Source: Primulina eburnea (lineage: Eukaryota; Streptophyta; Magnoliopsida; Lamiales; Gesneriaceae). Taken from it: 64,000 nt of DNA. The position numbers and the translations under genes are program-made. This document shows positions 23,315-34,545 of the stretch, one piece after another. The stretch is from the NCBI RefSeq assembly GCF_022965805.1, contig NC_133106.1, positions 32,663,913 through 32,727,912 of the forward strand, given 5' to 3'. Numbering within the stretch: position 1 is the first letter of the stretch; each line of letters opens with the position of its first letter. The notes below the pieces were generated by a model. It searched no databases and had not been told where the DNA came from. It saw only the letters and a list, made by a program, of their open reading frames with translations.

Positions 23315-25469
23315 GAGCATCCGTATAACACCCACCACCTCATCAAAAATCGTGGGGTCCACATGCCACATACACATTACATTAACACATCTATTCTCTC
23401 ACATTCATTTTAACATTCACACTCATTATTTGTCGGTCCCGCTGTCCACTAATTCATCTTACTCTTATTTTACATTAAATAAATTCAATTTCAAATTTTT
23501 TAAGAAATTTAAATTATTATTATTTTATATTAATAATAATTTGTTTTTATTTATTCAATACGTAAAATAATTTAATTTTATGAGTGTTATTTACTTAAAA
23601 TTAAAAATTTATTATAAACTTAAAATAAAACGGTACAACATATAATAATAAATAACACTTGCATAAAAATAAAAGAAAATAAATTAAATTTAACAGAAGA
23701 TGCAAAATACTAATTCAAGGATTGTTGTTGTATTTTGACCAAATATGTTCAACTAAGTCGGCACGAAGTTGGTGATGCACATGAGTGTCACGTATTTCGG
23801 AATTTGTTTGGAGATATTCACGAAATCCTCGGTTTGAGCCCTGGACGGGTTGTGCGGGTTCGTCACCTTCATCGTTGTACCAATTTGTCACGTGAACCCC
23901 CTCGTCTTCGACAATCATGTTATGTAAAATAATGCATGCTAACATAATATATTTTAACCGTTTTCTGTACCAATAACGAGCTGGACCTCTGACAATTGCC
24001 CATCGAGCTTGGAGCACCCCAAATGCTCGTTCAACATCTTTTCTTGCAGACTCTTGTCTTTCCTTAAAAAGCCTCCTCTTTGGATCCTCCGGGCAAGGAA
24101 AAGCCTTAACGAAAGTGGCTCATTCCGGATATATTCTATCTGTTAAATAATACCCCTTCGTATATTGAGTCTCGTTGACCATGAAATTAATCTCTGGTGC
24201 ATTTCCTTGCAAGACGTTATTGAATATGGGAGATTCGTACAACACGTTAAGATCATTACGTGAACCGGCGACACCAAAGAATGCATGCTATATCCACAAG
24301 TCTTGAGACGCGACCGCTTCAAGCACGATTGTTGGTGACCCATGGCCTCTTGTAAACTGGCATTTCCAAGCAGCTGGGCAATTTTTCCATTCCCAGTGCA
24401 TGCAATCAAGACTGCCCAACATTCCAGGGAACCCGTGCCTTTCATCATGCATTTGAAGAAGACGTTGAACATCATCAGCATTTGGCCTTCTCAAATATCG
24501 ATCACTAAATAGTTCGACCACATATCCGCAGAACTTTAAAAGACACTTGATGGCAGTTGATTCACCCATGCGTAGGTACTCGTCAAGATGGTCGGCCGGG
24601 ACTCCATACGTCAATTGACGAATTGCAGCTGTGCATTTTTGTAGTGGTGACAAGCCTTTTCTTCTCGCAGCATCGTCCCTTTGCTGAAAATACGGTGAAC
24701 GCTCCTCAAGTGCATTCACTATTCGAAAGAATAACTCTCTTCGCATGCGAAATCGTCTTCGAAATATATGATCTGGATACACCGGGTTTGTGGAGAAATA
24801 ATCATTGAAGAGCCTCGCATGCCCGGCTTCACGATTTCTTTGGATGAACCTTCTTCTTCGCCACATCACGTTATTACTTTGACATGATTCAACTATTTGT
24901 CGACTTTGTTGAAGCATCAATGACATTAGCTCTTTCCCCGGATCATAATCTTCGTCATCAACTTCAATTTGGACTTCGTTTTCACTTGTCGAGCTAGAGG
25001 TTGAACTACTGAATATTGAGACATTGTGGAGGAAACAAATTCAAGTGTATCTTTTTGCCAAATGATATGTTTGTAGAATGAAGAATTGTATAATACAAGG
25101 TGTCTATTTATATTGAAATTTGCAACGGCTATATTCCAACGGCTATATTCACCATCGGATACTTTAAACTAAAAGTAACAACGTGTAGCGATGGTTTTTG
25201 AAAAACCGTCGCAACAAGCGACGGTGATTTTTAAAACCGTCGTTAAAAGTCCAAATTTTTTGACCGTTCATTAAATATAAAATATAATTAAAATAATTGA
25301 AAACACGTGGGGCCCACGTGACAATAAATCGGCGACAGTTTCTATATAGCCATCGCTAATTTTGAAAATTTAAAAAAAAAATTATCTGACACACAGGGCG
25401 TTCATACAGATGAACGCCCAACCTTCTCTCTCATGTGAGTGGGCGTTATAACTCCCAATGTGGGTGCTC
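23315..25469 (-). mobile_element. PIF/Harbinger transposon with broken transposase
   Basis: Ends GAGCATCC (23315) and GGGTGCTC (25469), with TAA on both sides (23312-23314 and 25470-25472), the preferred PIF/Harbinger TWA target. Subterminal TATAACACCCAC and GTGGGCGTTATA words pair across the element. It encloses a DDE transposase remnant on the minus strand (23715-24926). No Myb/trihelix partner ORF is visible. About 400 bases at 25030-25469 contain the 5' leader, complementary AGCGATGG/CCATCGCT words and two G-boxes. Confidence 0.92.
23715..24926 (-). pseudogene. PIF/Harbinger transposase (DDE_Tnp_4, ALP1-like), two in-frame stops
   Basis: A single reading frame runs from 24926 down to 23715 and is interrupted by TAG at 24290-24288 and TGA at 24122-24120. 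Both stops fall where the family has tryptophan (WIWHAFFG and YPEWATF), so each looks like TGG changed by one G-to-A transition. Hallmarks are GMLGSLDCMHWEWKNCPAAW (first catalytic Asp at residue 174), SRNDLNVLYESP (second Asp) and ESARKDVERAFGVLQ (Glu). The C-terminal part reads ARWAIVRGP and LHNMIVEDEG. Upstream, an acidic serine-rich N-terminus is open in the same frame, but the nearest plausible ATG (25024) is out of phase, suggesting a third lesion. Inactive remnant of a transposase that cuts and pastes the element. Confidence 0.93.
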
Positions 25470-25779
25470 TAAATTTTCAACTCTGGGTTATCATTAAAAA
25501 AAGACACTGGATCACATTTTTAAAGATAATGACGTCAATGCCCGTACGAAATATCTTTTAAGGCTTAGTTTGAGAGTGAGATTTGGGAAAATTCTGATAT
25601 AATTTCTCTTTTTTGCAATCAATTTCGCTAAAAGACTTTTAAAACTTCGATTGTTTAGATATTTGAAATAAAAGAAAAAAGAGAGTAAAAGCAGAAGTAA
25701 TTTTTTTACAGTTAAAAAAATCTATAATTCTACACGAATACCAAATACGTAAATATATCACAATGCATCGACGATGCTC

Positions 25780-25973
25780 CACGTGACTTGAAACCAATAC
25801 CATAGGTGCCAACCCAATGAATTAGAGTCACGTGACCAAAGGCGGCACGTGCTAACACGTTGCCGCGACCTAGACGGCAAAGTCCTTTTTGTATGCTTCC
25901 ACGTGGCATTTTTTTGGTCAAGCTCAGCCATTCACATGCTTTACTGACATGCTCCCCCACCCTTAGCCACGTG
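25780..25973. promoter_or_regulatory. Cluster of five CACGTG G-box motifs
   Basis: CACGTG occurs at 25780-25785, 25829-25834, 25846-25851, 25900-25905 and 25968-25973, in contexts such as CCACGTGG and GCACGTGC that suit bZIP/bHLH binding and ABRE-like sites. Two more lie in the adjacent Harbinger end (25304-25309 and 25315-25320). The segment has higher GC than its surroundings. The nearest downstream gene is the GATA factor 2.3 kb away. Confidence 0.55.
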
Positions 25974-26136
25974 CAATCCGGACCAGTTCGATTTATTTAT
26001 TCTTTTGGTTTATGAGAGTTTTTCTAATTATATCTCGTTTTAAATTTGAAATTTTATTATCCGATAAATATATTTAACGATATAAATTTGCAAATTGCTA
26101 GGGTAATTGTTCAGAAAAATCATACGACGGTTGAAA

Positions 26137-26310
26137 CACAAAAACTTGTGTGAAACGATATTACGGATCGTATTTTGTGATATAAATATCTTATTTTGAT
26201 CATCCATTAAAAAAATATGTTAAAAATATTACTTTTTATTGTGAATATCGGTAAGGTTAACCCGTAGCACAGATAAAGATCCGTGAGATCGTTTCGCAAG
26301 ATATCTACTC
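26137..26310 (+). mobile_element. MULE-type MITE copy
   Basis: CACAAAAACTTGTGTGAAAC to GATATCTACTC, with several substitutions in the palindromic ends. The flanking 9-mers CGGTTGAAA and TTGTTGAAA match at 7 of 9. Confidence 0.8.
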
Positions 26311-27290
26311 TTGTTGAAATTGATATTGCAATTAAGAATCCTATCACATTATTTTCTATTATACATAATAATAACCAACAAGTCTTTTTCAATAGTTTCT
26401 TTTCATAAAAAAAATTATATTTAAATAAACATAAGCTTTTATATATTTAGATGGATTAATGCAAGTAGCAACTGATGGTATCTTGTACGTGTGGATCTGC
26501 CGATATACACTCAACATGTTTGGCAACATCGCCGGCGATGTGCCTGATGTTACTCCTCCATCGATCGAGTCTAGCTGTAAATAACGTGCCCCGTAGTGGG
26601 ACTGTCATGAAATGAGAATATATACACGCGGGGCATATGTAAAAGGGTGGAATTTTATAACGTGTAAAATCAGAGGTTTTTATAGTTAAATATATATATT
26701 TTATATGTTAATTTAAATTTATATACCAGCACGAGTATCGATAATATATAGTAACTTAAATTAATGAAATGGAAGAGTAACTATTCTTTTTCAAAACTCT
26801 GGATGAAGCTTGAAATTTTGTTCCAAATTTGAGATATGAAATGTGCTACAACAATTATGTCAATGTGTGTCAGAAAATATTAACGAGACACCAAAAAATT
26901 CTTATGTGGCACTAGGAAATATCGACTTATGTGACACCAAGACAACAATTCATAAACAAAAGTTAAACAAAAGTTAAACAAAAGCCAAAACACAATCTAA
27001 CATACGTATATGATCAAAATACAGATTTGAATACTTGTAAGAACAAAAAAGAAAATAGACAAACTTACGTCGAAGACTATTTTGGCTATTGTCCCTTTAA
27101 ATTAATTAGAAGAAATACAAAATCTATATTAGACTGTTTCTCAAGTATGTCGTCGCCATTAATTACTGTTGTAAATCAGCGAAAAAATACATAGGATTAA
27201 TAATAAGCATTTTTTTTTTGGTCTATTCAAAAAAATATTTTGTCAACCAATCATGTTTTTACTGCTACCATTTAAAGTATTCCATTTTGC

Positions 27291-27292
<2 letters not shown>

Positions 27293-27338
<46 letters not shown>
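27293..27338. repeat. (AT)n microsatellite
   Basis: About 23 uninterrupted AT units. Confidence 0.97.
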
Positions 27339-27340
<2 letters not shown>

Positions 27341-28167
27341 TAATATGCAAAAGTGTGAAATCTTGCCCTTATTTCGGTTTTTAAAAAAATAAAACAAAAA
27401 TAGGCTCATTATCCTCGGTAAAACATTGCTATAATTGGACTAACAACTGATTTGAACATTTCAACCTTTTTGATCGATTCATTTGGGTGGTTAGATTGTC
27501 TTGGACATTTAACATCCTCAATTCCTACAATTTTGTGAAAATAAATAACAATGTGTCTTAATTTGTGTGTTTTCAAGTTACAAAATTGCCCCTAGATAAA
27601 AAAAACTATTAATATGGGAAATATATATATATACACACGCTAGGCATCGCAAATAGATATATTTCCAAATCCTAATGCTACTGTTGTTCGTGTACTTAAT
27701 TGAATTGGTCAACTTCAAAATTTAATACATCGTTTTAAATATTATTATTCTCGAGTTAAAGGTGGACAAAGTTCGTGTTAAGGAAGTGACCAAGTGACTT
27801 GTGCTTATAAATAATATTGATCACATTATTATATGAAGCACGAATTTCCTTGCTCATTACAACATAGGAAATAGTACAAGAAAAGGTTAAAATAAACAAA
27901 TTTATTATAAAAGTAATTATATAATCCCGGTTGCTTTTGAAATAATGAAATTTAATTTATTTTTCCATGCATAAATTTTCAGTCAATAAGAGTTTCGATA
28001 TATGAATTCAAATACTTGTATTGGAGCAAATTAAAAGAATAGAAATAAAAGATAAAAATAAACACGAAGGGCACTATGATGATTTCACATCCACAATTAT
28101 CAGAATAATATATTTTTCGACATTAATAATAATAAACATCTTAAGACTAGCAAATTCTCCATGCTCC

Positions 28168-28175
28168 TATAAAAG
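28168..28175 (+). promoter_or_regulatory. Candidate TATA box of the GATA gene
   Basis: TATAAAAG, about 147 bases upstream of the ATG at 28315, preceded by CTCC. Confidence 0.6.
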
Positions 28176-28314
28176 CCATAATAATTTCCTCGTCAAAATC
28201 CAAATTATTAGGTGTCCCTTTCTTAACGCAAATATAATAACACACACAAATAAATACTCCGTTTCCCTTCTTACCTTGTCTCCTTTTTTACACTCATATT
28301 CTGTGAAAATTTCG

Positions 28315-29474
28315 ATGGAAACCCCAGAAATCTTCCAAACAGGTTACTATAACACCCATTTCACGCCCGAGAAACATCCCTCCGACGCTAAAAACAGCGA
28401 CCAATTCGTCATTGAGGACCTTCTAGACATCCCGAATGATGAATATATGGTGGCGGGGGATGGTGGCGATGAGGCGGTTGTGACTGGAATGCCTACGGAC
28501 TCCTCCGCACTTACGGCGGTGGATAACTCATGTAACTCCTCATTCTCCGGGGGGAGCACTGCCGAGCCTTTGCTTCACTCTGCCGACGTTGGCGGGGGCC
28601 GCGGCTTTTCTGATGGCCATTTTTCCAGTGAACTGTGCCTCCCGGTGCGGCGTTTGATTGAAAAATATGATGACTTGATTTGATTTGAAGAATTTGGATG
28701 ATTCTTTATTTATTTTCTTCTTTTTTTTTGTTTTTGACATTTGTCGCATTTTTAATGCAGTATGATGATTTGGCTGAGCTTGAATGGCTATCGAATTTCT
28801 CGGAGGAATCATTCTCAAGCGAGGATTTGCAGAAGCTGCATCTCATACAAGGATTAAAAGCTCGAAATAACGAAGCTCCGGAGAGTACTCAACAATACAG
28901 ATTCCAGCCTGACACTACCCGAACCTGCCCCGTTCTCCGGCCGGAAATGTCGGTCCCCGCGAAGGCGCGTAGCAAGCGTTCACGCGCCACCCCCGGAAAC
29001 TGGGCATCGCGCATTCTCGCCGTGGCTCCGACCCCATCCTCCAACGTTCCCACCATGTCATCGTCATCTTCGTCCAACTTCGCCGCAGGCAGCAAAACAA
29101 CGGTGGTAGAGAAGAAGGCGCCGGATAATTCCTCCGACGGTCGGAAGTGCCTCCATTGCGCCACCGACAAGACACCGCAATGGCGGACCGGGCCCATGGG
29201 ACCAAAAACACTGTGCAATGCATGTGGGGTGAGGTACAAATCGGGTCGACTGGTACCCGAATACCGCCCCGCAGCAAGCCCGACATTTATGCTCACGAAG
29301 CACTCCAATTCACACCGCAAAGTTCTGGAGCTGAGAAGGCAGAAAGAGCAGCTGAGAAGTCAGCAGCAACACTTTCTGCATCACCATCATCAGAATATGA
29401 TGTTTGACATATCCAACGGCGACGATTACTTGATTCATCAACACATCGGCCCTGATTTTCGACAGTTGATTTAG
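28315..29474 (+). CDS. GATA-type zinc finger transcription factor (plant subfamily A/I)
   Basis: CDS join(28315..28644, 28761..29474), 347 residues. The 116-bp intron (GTGCGG...TGCAG) joins SSELCLP to [13 protein letters not shown] in phase 0, reconstructing a motif conserved in GATA8/GATA12-like proteins. The acidic N-terminal half ([24 protein letters not shown]) is the conserved non-DNA-binding region. The basic segment [10 protein letters not shown] looks like a nuclear localisation signal. A single class IV zinc finger, C-x2-C-x18-C-x2-C (CLHC...CNAC, about residues 240-265), is followed by [22 protein letters not shown] histidine-rich C-terminus (HFLHHHHQN) follows. It should bind WGATAR sites in the nucleus; target genes cannot be told from sequence. 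Normal length for the family. Confidence 0.95.
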
Positions 29475-30565
29475 CTTTGGCATTGAGGTTAATTTTATTA
29501 GAGTAATTTCCTTTCTTATTTTTTGGGATTTTAGTTCCATCAATTTCAAGAACAAGCATAAACTATTGATTCCTAACTTATGGAATTTTGTAGCTTTTTT
29601 TCTAATATTATCATGATCAAGAAAACAAATCCGAAGTTTACCTTATTTTTTTGCCCAAATTCTTGAACTAATATTTAGTAATCAAATAATTTATGCTTTA
29701 TTATAATGCATTATGACAGTTAGATCGATATTAACACTAAAATCAAATCATTATAGAAATGTAGTTAGGTATGCTGGAAATTAAATTTAAGAAAAATAAA
29801 ACCCCATGTGGTATTTTCCTTTTTATATCAAACATAATATATTTATGATCAATATAATTTATTTATGATCTAAAAATAATACATTTTAGCTAGCTTGTGA
29901 TACAATGGAAATGATAAATTTAATTAATTAAGTATTCGCGTTAATTAATTATTTATTTTTGTTGAATAATATATTACTTTATTTCAAATTGAAGTAAGTA
30001 TGAATATAAAAATGTCGGTAGAAACGTTCTTTTTTGGCTTTAGGATAGACAAGAAAAGTCCAATTCAATGTATTTTGTGGACATTATGTTTGTATTGGTC
30101 TATACCGGCATGTAGGTACGTGCAGGACTGTCACTTTTTATGATTATTGATTTAACAATATTATAAATTTTTCCAGAAAAAATTTCCTAAGGCTTTTCTT
30201 AGTAAAACTACCATTAATCTCAAATTTATTGCATCATTTTATATACAAAATATTAATTTTTTTTGAGTTGGTTGAGAGATTTGTTACGATTGAGTCTAAA
30301 ACCGGATGTCCATTCTAAATTTGGACATATAGATCGGAAACCCTTCGCCAACAATTTTTTAAAACTTTTATAAAAAAAAAAACTTTTATAATTTTTTTTA
30401 TATAAATATTTGTTCAAACTGACTATTAAGATTTGTATAAATCGCCGGCCACATGGAATATGTAGTGTGACCCGTGTATAAATAATAATATATGGGCTAT
30501 TTAGTTCAAGCACCGGATTAATAATATCCAAATAATTTATTTAAAAATTAATCGAACTATGTTTA

Positions 30566-30724
30566 GAATAGGTCTCTTGTGAGACAGTCTCACGAATCTG
30601 TATCTGTGAAACGAGTCAACGCTATCGATATTCACAATAAAAGGTAATGTTTTTAATGGATGACCCAAATAAGATATACGTCTTACAAAATACGTCTGTA
30701 AAACCGTCTCACGTAAATTTTTAC
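30566..30724 (-). mobile_element. MULE-type MITE copy
   Basis: GAATAGGTCTCTTGTGAGAC to CACGTAAATTTTTACT, shortened by loss of part of the central AT-rich block. The flanks retain CTATGTTTA-like similarity. Confidence 0.8.
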
Positions 30725-30962
30725 TATATAGTTTATCATTTTTATCTTCAAATAAAATTCTTTATTTTGGCACTTTGGCTAACAAAGCTAAACGAGACGC
30801 TCAATTCTTTTCCTTTCGAACTTTTTCCAAGATCGATAAATTAATAATTATGCCATTTCCTTTTTTCTCAATTTTACACCTTTGATAAAGAAATAAATGG
30901 AGATTCCACGAGTTGACCACAACAAAAAATTCCAACGTATTATTTTTTATTTATTTATAGTC

Positions 30963-30966
<4 letters not shown>

Positions 30967-31025
<59 letters not shown>
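30967..31025. repeat. (AT)n microsatellite
   Basis: About 29 AT units without interruption. Confidence 0.97.
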
Positions 31026-31026
<1 letters not shown>

Positions 31027-31421
31027 TGGAATATGAGGATTTATTTATTTAATATAATTAATTAAACATCTCATATAATGGATGAGTGATTAATTTAAGG
31101 TAATGCAACATAATATATATATATATAAGAAATAAAAATTTAATTTTTAATAGAATTGCCCTTTAATTTTGATATTTTCCCCTTTTTGTTGGTGAAATGG
31201 CACCACCTCTGGCGCTGATTCTTAACTTGGGAAACTCAACTTCTATACCATGGGGGCATGTACCAAGGATAGTTCTTGGCCTCTGGAGTACATGAATATG
31301 AGTGAAAATATATAATTTGTGGCGATTTATTTATCTTTTTCAAAAAAATACAGAGAATGTTCAGAGGAAGCGATATTGAATTTTATTTGTTTCAAATATA
31401 TTTAATTGTACACATATAATA

Positions 31422-31425
<4 letters not shown>

Positions 31426-31474
<49 letters not shown>
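31426..31474. repeat. (AT)n microsatellite
   Basis: About 24 AT units. Confidence 0.97.
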
Positions 31475-31475
<1 letters not shown>

Positions 31476-32396
31476 CGATAAAATCCACGACCACTACTTT
31501 TCGAGAGATACCGGGTAAACCCCGGACTAACGCAATAAACTGCAAAGCACACTACCCAAGTAAATGGTATTTGATAAATCTTGTGCGATAAACTCATTTG
31601 ATAAAATGTTGGTACGAAAAATCAAACTCTCGACTATTGATTATTAATCAATTATGTATATATTTATTTATTATGCATATTTAATTACTTTGTTTTCTAC
31701 ATCTTCTTTAAAAAATCTTTAATTATTTGTTAAATATTATAAAGAGATTGTATTTATTTTTAATCTTTATTGGCACGGACTTCAAGTCCACCACCCGAAT
31801 TTATTGGTCCTCGAGAAAGAGTCGATGCATTAAAAATACATATATCATAAAAATAAAAAGAGGAGACGTGCCTACTTCCATGCACACCATGTGATCGAAT
31901 AATATTTTCAAATTTGTGCTACTTATTTTTCAACTCCCAGCTTTAAAATTGATTACGTGCCTTCTCTGATATATAATTAATTATTATTATTTTTGAGAGC
32001 ATATAATAATTATTAATTAATGACTTAAAATTGGACCAAAATTTTGTATTCCCTTTTTTGCTTCACTAGCTCGATTATCAACTATATTATTTTCCGAACA
32101 ATATTGAACAATTCATTCAATATATAATTTAGAGATCATAATTTATTCATGCATAATTCTTTTTTGTTTGAGAATGAAGATCGGGGCAGGGTAGAGCTTA
32201 TATATATTTTTATTGTTTTTTAAAATTTAGATAGTAAATAAAATAAAACTTTTTAAGGATATTTTCAGGGAAAAAAAGCGATTAATGAATTATAAAAGTG
32301 GATTTTCATTAAATTTCATACGAATAAAGAAACCGCGTGACATTTTATTTTGGAGCAAAACATTTATATGTGTGCTATATATACATATTTAACATA

Positions 32397-32579
32397 GAGT
32401 AGGTCTCTTGTGAGACGGTCTTACGAATCTTTATATGTGAGAATGGTTAACCCTACAGATATTCACAATAAAAAGTAATATTATTAGCATAAAAAGTAAT
32501 AATTTTTCATGGATGACCCAAATAAGAGATTCGTCTCACAGAATACGACTCGTGAGACCGTCTCACATAAATTTTTGCC
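32397..32579 (-). mobile_element. MULE-type MITE copy
   Basis: 183 bp, GAGTAGGTCTCTTGTGAGAC to CATAAATTTTTGCC. Flanking 9-mers TTTAACATA (32388-32396) and TTTAACCAT (32580-32588) share their first six bases. Confidence 0.85.
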
Positions 32580-33352
32580 TTTAACCATATCAATATAATT
32601 ACTTTAAAAATATATTATTTAAGAAAACGTGTTGACACCAAGAAATAACAAAAATAAATGTGTATATGTGAATTATTAATCAGCATCAAACATATAATAT
32701 TTTCTGAATATCTAAAAAATCAATTTTATAATTTAAAAAGAAATTAATAAAATGATAAATCAATGTATTATGTACTACTGCTGAGAGATCCTAGGCACCG
32801 CTGATCCATAGGTTGCCATATATTCTTAAATTAAGAATCTTAAGACTATGATATATAGTTTTACCGATTAATTAAAAAATAATGAATTTAAAATTTTATA
32901 TACTCCATTCATGCCAAAAATATAAGTCTGTTTGTTAAGTAAGCAAATAATTGGAAAAAAAAAACTTATTTAAATCATTCAAAAAATGGTTGCATGTTTT
33001 TAAGACTTAGTTAATAAGAATATATTATAAGTTAAAAATAAGAAAAAAATCATTAAATATAGAAACTGAATTATATATTTAAAACCTTAAAATAAATAAA
33101 AATCCATATAATTGACACGGATGTAGTATTACATGACCCGACATTATTTGTCCTTAATCCCTAACAAAGTCTGTTAACTTAATGTTTTAATCTGCCGCCA
33201 GCACAGCATTTCTCTAAATAATTGAATTTAAATATATGTAATTAATTAATTAACCATAACATGCAGTTTTTTTATATATAGATAAATTCATTAATTGTCA
33301 GTAATCACATGCCTCTGTATAACTTTTCCTCTCTTCCACCTTAATAACCATT

Positions 33353-33355
<3 letters not shown>

Positions 33356-33412
<57 letters not shown>
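33356..33412. repeat. (AT)n microsatellite
   Basis: About 28 AT units. Confidence 0.97.
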
Positions 33413-33414
<2 letters not shown>

Positions 33415-34362
33415 AGAAAATGTAATTTTTTTGGCAAATAATATGTTAAACCAAGTTGAAGGAAGACCCACGTCTGCACGTGACGAGCACGTGTGTAACG
33501 CAACCCATGGGGACTCTTGTTTGCTTCATTAAGAAATTTATATTAATTAACTCTTAACCAGATTAATAATGATATACAGAAATTTTAATTTTTGCACGAT
33601 GAGGATCTTTATATATATCTTCAACGTCACTCGATCGAAGTCTCTTTTTAGGAAAAGTCAAATCCCCGTGACCATGTTTAGTTTATTACATACCATCATC
33701 GGAGTACACACATTATGTGTTTGTAATTTGTTTTTTTATTACTATTTAGTTCGTTTTAATTCCCTTTTTTAAAAATTAGTTTGTGGAGAAGTTTCATAAT
33801 TTACGATGGACTAAGAAATATATGTTATAATATTATATAATATGATAATTATAAAAATGAATAGAGATGGATAATTTAGCAATTTGTCGAGGGTTCCATT
33901 CCAATGTACCATTTGTTGTCGTTTTAGTAGCCTTTAGTTTAATGGTTCAAATATATGTGTATAAATTAAAAAAATGAGACAGAGAAGATTTTTTAATGGT
34001 CAAATGGTACCCGACTTAATCTTAATGGGCTCCCATTCCATGCATGGGGATATTATTTCCATGTTCATTGTAAAGAGTCTGTCTCCTATTGCCCACCACC
34101 TCTGTCATAAATTGCCCTTGAATACAATATATCTCTGTGTGTGCTTGTTACAAGATCCACATGACCTCTAAAAATATAAAAATGAAGTGCATTTTCTTTG
34201 TAAGAACGAAGCAATAAAGTCTTTCATACATAATGCATTTATTTGAATAGTTAAAAATAATTATATTTTACATGCATATTGTGGCACACAAGTATTACTT
34301 ACTAGTAACATCGGCCTATGACCAGTCCACATGCTACGACTCAATCTTTGCATCAGACTTAT

Positions 34363-34545
34363 GACAAAAACTTATGTGAGACGGTCTCACGGATCGTATT
34401 TTCTGAGACGGATCTCTTATTTGGGTCATCCATGAAAAAATATTATTTTTTATGCTATGAGTATTACTTTTTATTGTGAATATCAATATGATTGACCCGT
34501 CTCACAGATAAAGATTTGTGAGACCGTCTCGCAAAAAACCTACTC
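34363..34545 (+). mobile_element. MULE-type MITE copy
   Basis: 183 bp, GACAAAAACTTATGTGAGAC to AAAACCTACTC, with well preserved nested palindromes at both ends. The target duplication is not clear. Confidence 0.85.

Larger units (their letters stand above)
25470..28150. other. Intergenic stretch upstream of the GATA gene
   Basis: No gene. It includes the G-box cluster (25780-25973), a MULE-type MITE (26137-26310), a 16-bp GC-rich palindrome ACATCGCCGGCGATGT (26526-26541) and an AT microsatellite (27293-27338). Confidence 0.6.
29475..34362. other. Gene-free stretch downstream of the GATA gene
   Basis: No gene recognised. It has two MULE-MITE copies (30566-30724, 32397-32579) and three long AT microsatellites (30967-31025, 31426-31474, 33356-33412). 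A possible retroelement fragment lies around 31480-31625 (ACCGGGTAAACCCCGGACTAACGCAATAAACTGCAAAGC is recognisable as dispersed plant repeat text). Two G-boxes lie near 33477-33494. Confidence 0.55.

Noticed and set aside
28889..29559. Several long antisense frames across GATA exon 2
   Set aside because: Arise from high GC and codon bias of the sense gene; none has domain features.
31406..31591. Open frames with YIYIYI repeats at AT microsatellites (also near 33291 and 56298)
   Set aside because: Pure translation of AT or AC repeats.
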